Of a stretch of DNA of 5,371 nucleotides, positions 1 to 5,371 are shown in pieces. Within the stretch, counting starts at the first letter, position 1; each line of letters opens with the position of its first letter. The notes below the pieces were generated by a model. The model saw only the letters and a list, made by a program, of their open reading frames with translations. It searched no databases and was not told where the DNA came from. The translations under genes were made by a program, and so were the position numbers. Source of the DNA: Candidatus Rokuibacteriota bacterium (GTDB lineage: Bacteria > Methylomirabilota > Methylomirabilia > Rokubacteriales > CSP1-6); assembly GCA_016201575.1 (NCBI GenBank), contig JACQCN010000002.1, positions 1 through 5,371 on the forward strand, in the 5' to 3' direction.

Positions 1-57
1 ACCGCCGCTCCCCCCGACACCCCCCAACGGGCTCCCGCGAGGCAGTTCCTCACGCTC

Positions 58-994
58 TCAGCGCCCCGCGAGCCCCGCGGTGTCGGGGGCCTCCGCGATC
101 CTCAGCTGCACCCGCTGCCTCGCCCGCTTCCGCACGATGTCCACCGCCACGCGCTTGCCGACGTCCGTCTCGGCCACCAGCCGCTGCAGGTGATGGTAGT
201 CGGAGACGGGGGTGCCGTCGTAGGCGACGATCACGTCGCTCTGGGCGAGGCCCGCCGCGGCGGCGGGGCTGCTCGGGTACACGCGCCCGACCACGGCGCC
301 TCCGCTGCCGGTCACGCCCAGCGACTGGGCCAGCTCTACGGTCAGCGGCTGCACCGAGACGCCGAGCCACCCGCGCGTGACGCGGCCGCGCTCGACGATC
401 TGCGAGATCACGCGCTTGACCATGTTGACGGGGATCGCGAAGCCGATGCCCTGGCCGGTGGCGACGATCGCGGTGTTGATGCCGATGACCTCGCCGCGCA
501 GGTTGACCAGCGGCCCGCCGGAGTTCCCCGGGTTGATCGAGGCGTCGGTCTGGATGAAGTTCTCGTACGTCGCGATGCCGACGTCGGAGCGCCCGGTCGC
601 GCTGATCACGCCGACCGTGACCGTCTGATCCAGGCCGAACGGGTTGCCGATCGCGATCGCCCACTCGCCGACGCGGAGCCGATCGGAGTCTCCGAGTTTG
701 GCAACCCTCAGCGCCTCCTCCGGCTGGAACTTCACCACGGCCAAGTCGGTCTTGGGATCGGCCCCGATCGTCCGGCCGCGGTACTCCTTCTTGTTGGAAA
801 GCTTGACGATCTGTCGGCCGCACCCGGGCGGCAACTCCAACGAAGGCCGCCTGGAGCCCGTCAGCCGGTGCCAGAGGCGGCGGCGTCGGGGCCGGCGTGG
901 ACCCGGTGAGCCACCCGTGGAGGGCGAATCCGCCGCCGCCTGACAGGACGACAACCGCCAGGAGCGCCAATCCGCGGAGGTGTCGGGTGGACAT
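58..994 (-). pseudogene. htrA: HtrA/DegP-family serine protease, frameshifted and missing the catalytic-His segment
   Basis: Periplasmic trypsin-like quality-control protease, apparently broken. The N-terminal frame (ATG at 994) gives MSTRHLRG followed by a hydrophobic stretch at residues 8-26 (signal anchor), a Pro-rich linker, then [10 protein letters not shown] ending near 815. The protease homology then resumes in another frame from about 813 ([14 protein letters not shown]). It carries the catalytic Asp in [10 protein letters not shown] (codon 745-747), the catalytic Ser in NPGNSGGP (codon 520-522), and one PDZ domain ([11 protein letters not shown] onward, about 402-90). Intact family members have roughly 70-90 residues between the RVRP-like motif and the QIVKL-like strand, including the TNHVV histidine motif; none is present here in any frame. 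Joined, the parts give about 311 residues, short of the usual 370-400. An out-of-frame deletion explains both faults; an assembly collapse is the alternative. The start at 994 is preferred because the upstream in-frame ATG at 1027 lies inside the promoter -10 box. GTG at 997 is also possible. Confidence 0.85.
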
Positions 995-1003
995 CACATG
1001 GGG

Positions 1004-1010
1004 CCGTCCT
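1004..1010 (-). promoter_or_regulatory. Ribosome binding site for the HtrA-like gene
   Basis: The minus strand reads AGGACGG, leaving 9 nt before the ATG at 994 and 6 nt before the alternative GTG at 997. It supports a start here rather than at the ATG at 1027, which has no Shine-Dalgarno sequence. Confidence 0.55.
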
Positions 1011-1022
1011 GAGCCATTCCGA

Positions 1023-1052
1023 ATCATAGGGATCTGAAGCCGGAACTGTCAA
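1023..1052 (-). promoter_or_regulatory. Sigma70-type promoter for the HtrA-like gene
   Basis: On the minus strand a perfect -35 hexamer TTGACA (1052-1047) is followed by an 18-bp spacer and a -10 hexamer TATGAT (1028-1023), five of six consensus matches. Transcription would start near 1016, leaving a leader of about 20 nt that contains the AGGACGG ribosome binding site. This is the best promoter in the window and stands out against the GC-rich background. Its strength suggests the protease gene was, or still is, well expressed. Confidence 0.75.
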
Positions 1053-1086
1053 GGAAGTGTCGCAAAATGCATGGTTTTTCCTTGAC
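1048..1086. repeat. Perfect 9-bp inverted repeat spanning divergent -35 elements
   Basis: GTCAAGGAA (1048-1056) and its exact reverse complement TTCCTTGAC (1078-1086) are separated by 21 bp. The arm centres are 30 bp apart, about three helical turns. Each arm contains TTGAC of a -35 hexamer pointing outward: TTGACA for the minus-strand protease promoter and TTGACT (1082-1087) for the plus-strand operon. The dyad could be an operator bound by a dimeric regulator on one DNA face, or simply two similar extended -35 regions. The spacer is AT-rich and includes the palindrome ATGCAT (1068-1073). Confidence 0.6.
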
Positions 1087-1111
1087 TCGCCCTCGGCAAA
1101 AACGCGAAACT
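1082..1111 (+). promoter_or_regulatory. Candidate promoter for the export operon
   Basis: TTGACT (1082-1087), five of six matches to the -35 consensus, is followed after 18 bp by GAAACT (1106-1111). That is a weak -10 keeping only the A at position 2, an A at position 4 and the final T. The expected start of transcription, near 1118, would fall at the ATG at 1119 and give a leaderless or nearly leaderless mRNA. This fits the absence of a Shine-Dalgarno sequence upstream of that ATG. The -10 is poor, so an activator or another sigma factor may be involved, or the promoter may lie elsewhere. Confidence 0.3.
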
Positions 1112-1118
1112 TGGGCAA

Positions 1119-2714
1119 ATGTGGCAGGGTCTACGCAAGGCACTCTGCGCGTTTCTCGTCCTCAGTCTGCTCGCCCCCGGCGCCAGCTTCGGACAGACGC
1201 AGCAGGTGCAGGGCACGCCCGGCGCACCCATGACTCCGGCGCCCGGCCAAATCCCTGCCCCCATTGTTCCTCAGCAGCCTGCGTTCCCGGGTCCCGTCTT
1301 TCCCGGGCCCGCGCGCATCACCGCCGGCTCGGACTATCGCCTCGGTCCGGGTGACACGGTCGAGGTGATCATGGCCGGCCGCGTGGAGACGACGCGCCAC
1401 GTCGCCGTCGTGAGCGCGGACGGGAACATCAACGTGCCGCCGATCGGCACCGTCCCGGTGGGAGGGCTCACCGTCCTCGAAGCCCAGCGCCGCCTGGCCT
1501 CGCTGGCGCAGCCGCTGTTCCGGTTCCTCGAACTCACCCTGAGCCTGCTCGGCACCCGCTCGTTCGAGGTGACGGTATCCGGTGAGGTCGAGCGGCCGGG
1601 GACGCTGCTGCTTTCCGCGACCGAGCGGGTGCACCAGGTCGTCTCCTTCGCCGGCGGCGTCACGCCCCGGGGGTCGCTCCGGAACATCGTGCTCCTGCGG
1701 AACGGGCGCGCCGAGCGCCGGGTCGACCTGCTCCGGTTCCTCCTCGCCGGGGACGTGAGCAACAATCCCTACGTGACGGAGGGGATGACCATCGTCGTCC
1801 CCGCGCGTGGCCCCTCGGTCACGCTCTCCGGGACGGTCGCGCGACCCGGCGAGTACGAGATCGGCGAGAACGGCTCGCTGTTCGCGCTGCTCGCGCTGAC
1901 GGGGGGCGTGTCGGTGCAGGGGGCCGTGAACGAGGCCCGGCTGACCCGCATCGGCCCGGACGGCAAGAAGACCACCATGCCGATCGACCTGACGGTGGCG
2001 CTCAAGCCGCCCGCCGACGTGATCCTCAACGCGGGCGACGCGCTCTACGTCCCGCCGCTGTCGGTCATCCAGGACGTCGTCGAGGTCCGCGGCGCCTTCA
2101 ACGGGACCGGCGACATTCCCAAGACGGTCACCGCGGGCAAGCCGACGCTGGTGACGCGCCTCGAGCTCGCCGGTGGCGACCGCGTGCGCGACACCGTGGT
2201 CAAGGCCGGCGGGGCGGCGCCGTACGCCGACCTCCACCTGGCCTTCATCGAGCGGAGCGGGCCGAGCGGGCCGCGGCAGGTGATCCCGGTCGACCTGCAC
2301 CGGCTGCTCATCGACAAGGACGAGACGCAGAACATCACGATGCAGAACGGCGACGTGTTCACGCTGCCGGTGGCCGAGGACCGGGTCTATGTCGTGGGCG
2401 AGGTGAAGAGCCCGGGGCCCCAGGACTACCGGCCCACCCTGACCACCCGCGAGTACATCGCGCTCGCGGGCGGCCCCGGCGTGCGGGCGAAGCTCAACGC
2501 CGCCACCGTGACGTTCCCCAACGGCCGGACCTACGTCATGAAGGACGCCCCGCCCCTCGAGCCGGGCGCGGTGCTGACCATCCCCGAAGTCTCCGTGAAG
2601 TGGTGGCAGGATTACGCGACGATCCTCACGACCCTCGCGAGCCTCGTCACCGCCTACACGGGGATCTTCATCCTGTTCGGCGGCGCCCGCGACATCCAGA
2701 AGCTCAACGAGTAG
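1119..2714 (+). CDS. Polysaccharide export protein with Poly_export and multiple SLBB domains (Wza/KpsD-like)
   Basis: 531 residues; predicted to form the periplasmic/outer-membrane part of a capsule or exopolysaccharide export channel. Residues 1-25 look like a Sec signal peptide (RK then LCAFLVLSLLAPGASFG) with a type I cleavage site. There is no lipobox Cys, unlike classical Wza. A Pro-rich linker (27-65) precedes the Poly_export domain (about 68-145, YRLGPGDTVEV and DGNINVPPIG). SLBB-like units follow at about 148-228 (VTVSGEVERPG), 232-312 (VTLSGTVARPG), 319-417 (a divergent one, VVEVRGAFNGTG) and 422-488 (VYVVGEVKSPG). A hydrophobic helix at about 499-521 ends in the charged tail ARDIQKLNE. 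The ATG at 1119 is the only usable start: an in-frame stop lies at 1083-1085 with no ATG, GTG or TTG between, and no clear ribosome binding site is visible. The product heads a four-gene operon and is followed after 5 nt by the ATPase gene. Confidence 0.92.
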   Translation: MWQGLRKALCAFLVLSLLAPGASFGQTQQVQGTPGAPMTPAPGQIPAPIVPQQPAFPGPVFPGPARITAGSDYRLGPGDTVEVIMAGRVETTRHVAVVSADGNINVPPIGTVPVGGLTVLEAQRRLASLAQPLFRFLELTLSLLGTRSFEVTVSGEVERPGTLLLSATERVHQVVSFAGGVTPRGSLRNIVLLRNGRAERRVDLLRFLLAGDVSNNPYVTEGMTIVVPARGPSVTLSGTVARPGEYEIGENGSLFALLALTGGVSVQGAVNEARLTRIGPDGKKTTMPIDLTVALKPPADVILNAGDALYVPPLSVIQDVVEVRGAFNGTGDIPKTVTAGKPTLVTRLELAGGDRVRDTVVKAGGAAPYADLHLAFIERSGPSGPRQVIPVDLHRLLIDKDETQNITMQNGDVFTLPVAEDRVYVVGEVKSPGPQDYRPTLTTREYIALAGGPGVRAKLNAATVTFPNGRTYVMKDAPPLEPGAVLTIPEVSVKWWQDYATILTTLASLVTAYTGIFILFGGARDIQKLNE

Positions 2715-2719
2715 GCGCC

Positions 2720-3526
2720 GTGTACGAAGCCTACTGGGAGCTGACCGAGGCGCCATTCGACAACTCGCCGAATCCGAAGTTCCTCTACCTGTCGCCCGAG
2801 CACGAGGAAGCCCTCAGCCGCCTCGCGTACGTGGTCAAGCACCGGAAGGGCTGCGGGCTCCTGACCGGCGAGTACGGATGCGGCAAGACGACGCTCTCCC
2901 GCGCGCTCCTCCAGCGCCTGGACAGCGACCGCTACGAGGTCGGGCTCCTCACCAATCCCTGCTGGGGCCCGGCCGACTTCCTGCGCGAGGTCCTCTACCA
3001 GCTCGGCGTCGACACCCAGGAGAAGAGCAAGCCCGAGCTGCTCCACATGCTCAACGACCTGTTCTTCCGGAACTACCGCGCGGGGCGCGACACCGTCATC
3101 ATCGTCGACGAGGCGCAGCTGATCGACGACGACGCGATCTTCGAGGAGCTGCGCCTGCTCGCGAACTTCCAGACGGACGACCGCTTCCTGGTCACGCTCC
3201 TCCTGATCGGCTCCTCGGAGCTGCGCGAGAAGATCCGGCGGATCCGGCAGCTCGACCAGCGCATCGCCATTCGCTACCACCTGAACACGCTGGACCGCAC
3301 CCACACCGCCAACTACATCGCCCACCGCCTCAAGATGGCGGGGCAGGCGCGGAAGGTCTTCACCGACGAGGCGGTGAAGCTCATCTTCGACTTCACCCGC
3401 GGCACGCCGCGCGAGATCAACAACATCTGCGACATGTCCCTGCTCATCGGCTACCGCAAGCGCGTCCGGGAGATCGACGAGAAGATCGTGGCCGAGGTCA
3501 TCAAGGACACCGTCGGAGTTTCTTGA
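2720..3526 (+). CDS. ExeA/GspA-type AAA ATPase of an exopolysaccharide locus
   Basis: 268-residue cytoplasmic AAA ATPase from a GTG start. The N-terminus YEAYWELTEAPFDNSPNPKF is the characteristic opening of the ExeA-like family, including the ATPases of PEP-CTERM/exosortase-type polysaccharide loci. Walker A is GEYGCGKT (50-57), Walker B is TVIIVDEAQ (125-133), a sensor-like strand is LVTLLLIGSSEL (157-168), and an arginine-finger-like segment is LDQRIAIRYHL (178-188). A helical lid with FTRGTPREINNICD (225-238) follows. Unlike full-length ExeA there is no transmembrane helix or peptidoglycan-binding domain after the ATPase core. The frame stays open upstream to 2600, but the family N-terminus begins exactly at this GTG, 5 nt after the preceding stop; only a weak AGTAGG-like ribosome binding site is present. 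A role in powering or regulating polysaccharide assembly is inferred from its neighbours. ATP binding looks intact. Confidence 0.92.
   Translation: MYEAYWELTEAPFDNSPNPKFLYLSPEHEEALSRLAYVVKHRKGCGLLTGEYGCGKTTLSRALLQRLDSDRYEVGLLTNPCWGPADFLREVLYQLGVDTQEKSKPELLHMLNDLFFRNYRAGRDTVIIVDEAQLIDDDAIFEELRLLANFQTDDRFLVTLLLIGSSELREKIRRIRQLDQRIAIRYHLNTLDRTHTANYIAHRLKMAGQARKVFTDEAVKLIFDFTRGTPREINNICDMSLLIGYRKRVREIDEKIVAEVIKDTVGVS
3515..3518 (+). promoter_or_regulatory. Ribosome binding site deciding the TTG start
   Basis: GGAG lies inside the end of the ATPase gene, 8 nt before the TTG at 3527. That TTG directly follows the TGA stop. No ATG or GTG lies near this position in the frame, so the site supports initiation at TTG and translational coupling. 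Confidence 0.5.
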
Positions 3527-4612
3527 TTGGTCCGGTTGCGAGACCTGATCCGCGGGGACGGGGACGACGAGCCCGCCCGGAAGCGCCCCCCCGCGTCCTC
3601 GGAGCCGGCGCGACCGCCGGCGGCGCCGTCCGGCCCGCCGCCCGCGCCGCGCGAGCACGTGCGCTTCCCGGACGCGACGGGCCCGCGGGCCGACGGCGCC
3701 GCCGCGCCGGCGCCGGGGGCTCCGGCCGAGGACCCCGAGGTGGTGTTCGCCTCGATCCACCTCGTGCTCGGCCAGCTCCGCGACGCGGTCAAGGGCGGCG
3801 GGACCCTGCCGGTCGAGGACATGGAGGACGTCGTCGCCCGGGTCATCCTCGCGCTCGAGCGCGGAAGCGAGCTGTTCTGGCTGGCCGCCAACCCGGCGCC
3901 CCCCGACACCGACTACGTCGCGGCGCACCTCGCCAGCGTGGGCGTGCTCGCGATCCGGATCGGCGCCGACCTCGGCTACGACCGGGGGGAGCTGGCCGAC
4001 CTCGGGCTGGCCGCGTTCCTGTTCGACATCGGCCTCTGGCAGCTTCCCGAGCGGGTGCTGGCCAAGGGCGACTCGCTGACGGCCGAGGAGCAGAGCCTCT
4101 ACCACTCGCATCCCCGGCTCTCCGCCGACATCGTCCGCCGCTCCGGTATCCAGCGCGAGGGGTTCGTCGAGGCGGTGCTCGAGCATCACGAGCGGGAGCA
4201 GGGGCAAGGGTATCCCCAGGGTCTCCCGGGCTCGGCGATCCACCCGCACGCCAAGATCATCGGGCTCATGGACACCTACACCCGCCTCACGGCGCCGCGC
4301 CCGCCCCAACCGCGGCTGCAGCCCCACGAGGCGATCCGCGAGATCGTGCGCTCCAAGCACGAGTCGTTCCCGTCGGCGCTGATCAAGGCGCTCCTCGCCG
4401 AGATCTCCGTCTTCCCGCCGCGCACGATGGTGAAGCTGAACACCGGTGAGGTCGGCCGCGTGGTGGCCGTCAACCGCAATCATCCGCTGCGGCCCAAGGT
4501 CGAGGTGATCGTCGACTCCAAGGGAGATCGCTTGCACGCGCCCAAGCTGATCGACCTGTCGGAAACGCCCTTCCTCTACATCACCGGGCCCGTGGCGGAG
4601 GCCGCGCGATGA
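3527..4612 (+). CDS. Degenerate HD-GYP-type protein (predicted inactive cyclic-di-GMP phosphodiesterase fold)
   Basis: 361 residues from a TTG start. Residues 11-70 are a Pro/Ala-rich, probably disordered linker, followed by a short helical region (72-118). The HD-GYP-like domain spans about 130-290. H134 begins HLASVGVLA, FLFDIGLWQLP (164-174) stands where HDIGK is expected, SLTAEEQSLYHSHP (183-196) includes H195, EHHEREQGQGYPQGL (219-233) keeps HH and GYP, and IIGLMDTYTRL (244-254) keeps D249. F166 replaces the metal-binding His of the HD pair, L170 replaces the Lys, and Q225 replaces the usual Asp before GxGYP. The tail (296-350, MVKLNTGEVGRVVAVN) resembles the small beta domain that often follows HD-GYP domains. 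Active family members hydrolyse cyclic-di-GMP; the missing ligand suggests reduced or no activity and perhaps a sensing or scaffolding role. It directly abuts the ATPase gene and overlaps the next gene by 4 nt. Confidence 0.88.
   Translation: MVRLRDLIRGDGDDEPARKRPPASSEPARPPAAPSGPPPAPREHVRFPDATGPRADGAAAPAPGAPAEDPEVVFASIHLVLGQLRDAVKGGGTLPVEDMEDVVARVILALERGSELFWLAANPAPPDTDYVAAHLASVGVLAIRIGADLGYDRGELADLGLAAFLFDIGLWQLPERVLAKGDSLTAEEQSLYHSHPRLSADIVRRSGIQREGFVEAVLEHHEREQGQGYPQGLPGSAIHPHAKIIGLMDTYTRLTAPRPPQPRLQPHEAIREIVRSKHESFPSALIKALLAEISVFPPRTMVKLNTGEVGRVVAVNRNHPLRPKVEVIVDSKGDRLHAPKLIDLSETPFLYITGPVAEAAR
4597..4601 (+). promoter_or_regulatory. Strong ribosome binding site for the last operon gene
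   Basis: GGAGG lies 7 nt before the ATG at 4609, within the end of the HD-GYP-like gene. It is the clearest Shine-Dalgarno sequence in the window and supports the ATGA stop-start overlap. Confidence 0.7.
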
Positions 4613-5232
4613 ACGTGCTGACGCCGGTGCCCCTCCGGACCGCGGCCGCGCTGGCGGCGGTGGTGGCCGAGTCGCTGGAGAGCGTGGAGGCGGGCGGGGT
4701 GGTGCTGGCGCGCGGCTTCGTGGCGGGGGAGACGGTGGTGGACCTCCTGGCCGTCGACGCGGAGCGACGGCCGGTGGCGGTCGTGACCGAGCTGGAGGCC
4801 GACACGGCGGCGGTGGTGCGGGCGATCGAGGCGGCGGCGTGGTGCCGGGAGACCCCGGGCCTCCTGGCGCGCGCGTTTTCGGACGCGTCCCTCGACACGA
4901 CCGGCCCTGTCCGCGTGGTGCTCGTGGCCGGCCACCTGAGCGATCGCGCCCTCAGCCTCCTGCGCGCGCTCGGACCCCAGGCGCCGGAGGCGCTCGAGTG
5001 CCGCGTGTTCGAGCTGAACGGCGAGCGCTGCGTGTCCTACGAGGCGGTGGGCGAGCGCGGCGCGCGGACGGCCGAGCGGGGCGCGCGATCGCGCCCCGCC
5101 GAGGGCGCGCCCGTCTCCCGCGAGGCCGTGGCGGCGCCGCGGGAGACCGGGGACGACGAGGCGGCCGAGCGCGCCCGCCGCCTGATCGAGCGCCTCGAGA
5201 CGCTCAACTTCCGCGGGGCCTTCCCGTCGTGA
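4609..5232 (+). CDS. Uncharacterised protein, possible degenerate PD-(D/E)XK-like fold
   Basis: 207 residues; I do not recognise the family. The start overlaps the previous stop (ATGA) and has a good GGAGG site, so it is a genuine fourth gene of the operon. Residues 1-147 look like a compact alpha/beta domain: an N-terminal helix, then GGVVLARGF, TVVDLLAVDAERRPVAVVTELEAD (43-65), a helix, PVRVVLVAGHLSD (100-112) and LECRVFELNGERCVSYEAV (129-147). The order D45, then the E61-L62-E63 strand, a helix, and a second beta strand resembles the D...ExK core of PD-(D/E)XK nuclease-like proteins, but Glu takes the place of the catalytic Lys, so nuclease activity is doubtful. Residues 148-185 form an Arg/Ala-rich linker with ERGAR twice (149-153, 156-160), and the C-terminus (184-200) is a charged amphipathic helix. 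No signal peptide or membrane segment is seen, so it is likely cytoplasmic. The fold assignment is inference only. Confidence 0.8.
   Translation: MNVLTPVPLRTAAALAAVVAESLESVEAGGVVLARGFVAGETVVDLLAVDAERRPVAVVTELEADTAAVVRAIEAAAWCRETPGLLARAFSDASLDTTGPVRVVLVAGHLSDRALSLLRALGPQAPEALECRVFELNGERCVSYEAVGERGARTAERGARSRPAEGAPVSREAVAAPRETGDDEAAERARRLIERLETLNFRGAFPS
5076..5147 (+). repeat. Two adjacent perfect 10-bp stem-loops inside the last gene
   Basis: Hairpin 1: GCGGGGCGCG (5076-5085) pairs perfectly with CGCGCCCCGC (5090-5099) around a CGAT loop. Hairpin 2: GTCTCCCGCG (5113-5122) pairs perfectly with CGCGGGAGAC (5138-5147) around a 15-nt loop. They are 13 nt apart and lie in the codons of the low-complexity linker. 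No T-tract follows either, so they do not look like intrinsic terminators. They may slow translation or affect mRNA decay, or may be chance products of the very high GC content. Confidence 0.5.
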
Positions 5233-5371
5233 GAGGCCTCCAGGTGGGTGTCGGAGTGACCGGGGGACGTCGACTTGATCCTGATCCGAAATGCTCCCGC
5301 GTCCATGCCTGCGGGCCAGCGGGTCCTGTCGCGGCGAGCAGCCCCAGCCGTCCTCGCGGAACATATCCCCC
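5233..5371. other. Downstream region without a supported gene
   Basis: 139 bases after the last stop. There is no clear intrinsic terminator; only the short palindrome GAGGCCTC (5233-5240) is visible. Two plus-strand frames stay open to the window edge, from GTG at 5256 and TTG at 5275, but neither has a convincing ribosome binding site at a normal distance and neither translation resembles a known protein start. The region could be a spacer or the beginning of a further gene cut by the window edge. Confidence 0.4.

Noticed and set aside
190..909. A 239-residue open frame on the plus strand opposite the protease
   Set aside because: Antisense to clear HtrA protease and PDZ sequence; no family resemblance.
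1025..1027. Upstream ATG as the start of the HtrA-like protein
   Set aside because: The codon falls inside the TATGAT -10 element and has no ribosome binding site; the ATG at 994 has AGGACGG at suitable spacing and opens directly into the signal anchor.
2600..2719. N-terminal extension of the ATPase into the export gene
   Set aside because: The extra 40 residues are the out-of-frame reading of the export protein's C-terminus; the ExeA-type N-terminus begins at GTG 2720.
1131..2756. A 541-residue open frame on the minus strand
   Set aside because: Antisense shadow of the export protein, biased in Arg, His, Asp and Gly with no recognisable domain.
2878..4449. A 523-residue open frame on the plus strand spanning two genes
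   Set aside because: It overlaps the ATPase and HD-GYP-like genes out of frame and is Arg/Pro/Ala-rich without motifs; the overlapped genes have clear family motifs.
2654..4537. A 627-residue open frame on the minus strand
   Set aside because: It lies opposite the ATPase and HD-GYP-like genes, has Arg/Asp/Val/Leu-biased low-complexity sequence with no motif, and is the usual antisense shadow of GC-rich codons.
5233..5300. Intrinsic terminator after the last gene
   Set aside because: Only an 8-bp palindrome without a loop or T-tract is present; no GC-rich hairpin followed by T residues was found.
4576..5364. A 262-residue open frame on the minus strand over the last gene
   Set aside because: No domain and biased composition. 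The plus-strand gene has a good ribosome binding site and an ATGA overlap with its neighbour.
1..5371. CRISPR arrays, tRNA or rRNA genes, insertion sequences
   Set aside because: No regularly spaced repeats, tRNA-like cloverleaf sequence, rRNA motifs, transposase coding or terminal inverted repeats were seen.

Overview
This is a GC-rich, gene-dense bacterial window. It looks like part of an exopolysaccharide export locus in a Gram-negative organism. A Wza/KpsD-type polysaccharide export protein, an ExeA-type AAA ATPase without secretion genes beside it, and an HD-GYP-like protein in one tight operon resemble loci of deep-branching Gram-negatives such as deltaproteobacterial, NC10 or Rokubacteria-like lineages. 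That taxonomic guess rests on general style only and is low confidence.

Layout. At the left, on the minus strand (994 down to 58), lies a DegP/HtrA-family serine protease gene that appears broken. Its membrane-anchor N-terminus and its protease-PDZ remainder are in different frames, and the segment that should carry the catalytic histidine is missing between them. A compact divergent promoter region (about 995-1118) separates it from the rightward operon. It carries a near-consensus sigma70-type promoter for the protease and a perfect 9-bp inverted repeat whose arms contain the -35 hexamers for both directions.

The rightward operon has four genes: a multi-SLBB polysaccharide export protein (1119-2714), an AAA ATPase (2720-3526, GTG start), a degenerate HD-GYP-type protein (3527-4612, TTG start immediately after the preceding stop) and an unrecognised 207-residue protein (4609-5232, ATGA overlap). 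Junctions are +5, 0 and -4 nt, so the genes are probably transcribed and translated as one unit. The last 139 bases (5233-5371) hold no gene I can support.

How the parts could work together. The export protein would form the periplasmic/outer part of a polysaccharide conduit. The ATPase would energise or regulate assembly. The HD-GYP-like protein has lost the His of its HD motif, so it may act as a non-hydrolytic sensor or scaffold, possibly for cyclic-di-GMP. The last protein faintly resembles a PD-(D/E)XK fold but lacks the catalytic lysine. The most notable points are this set of apparently inactive-enzyme components in an export operon, the broken HtrA gene, the symmetric divergent promoter, and two adjacent perfect 10-bp hairpins inside the last gene.
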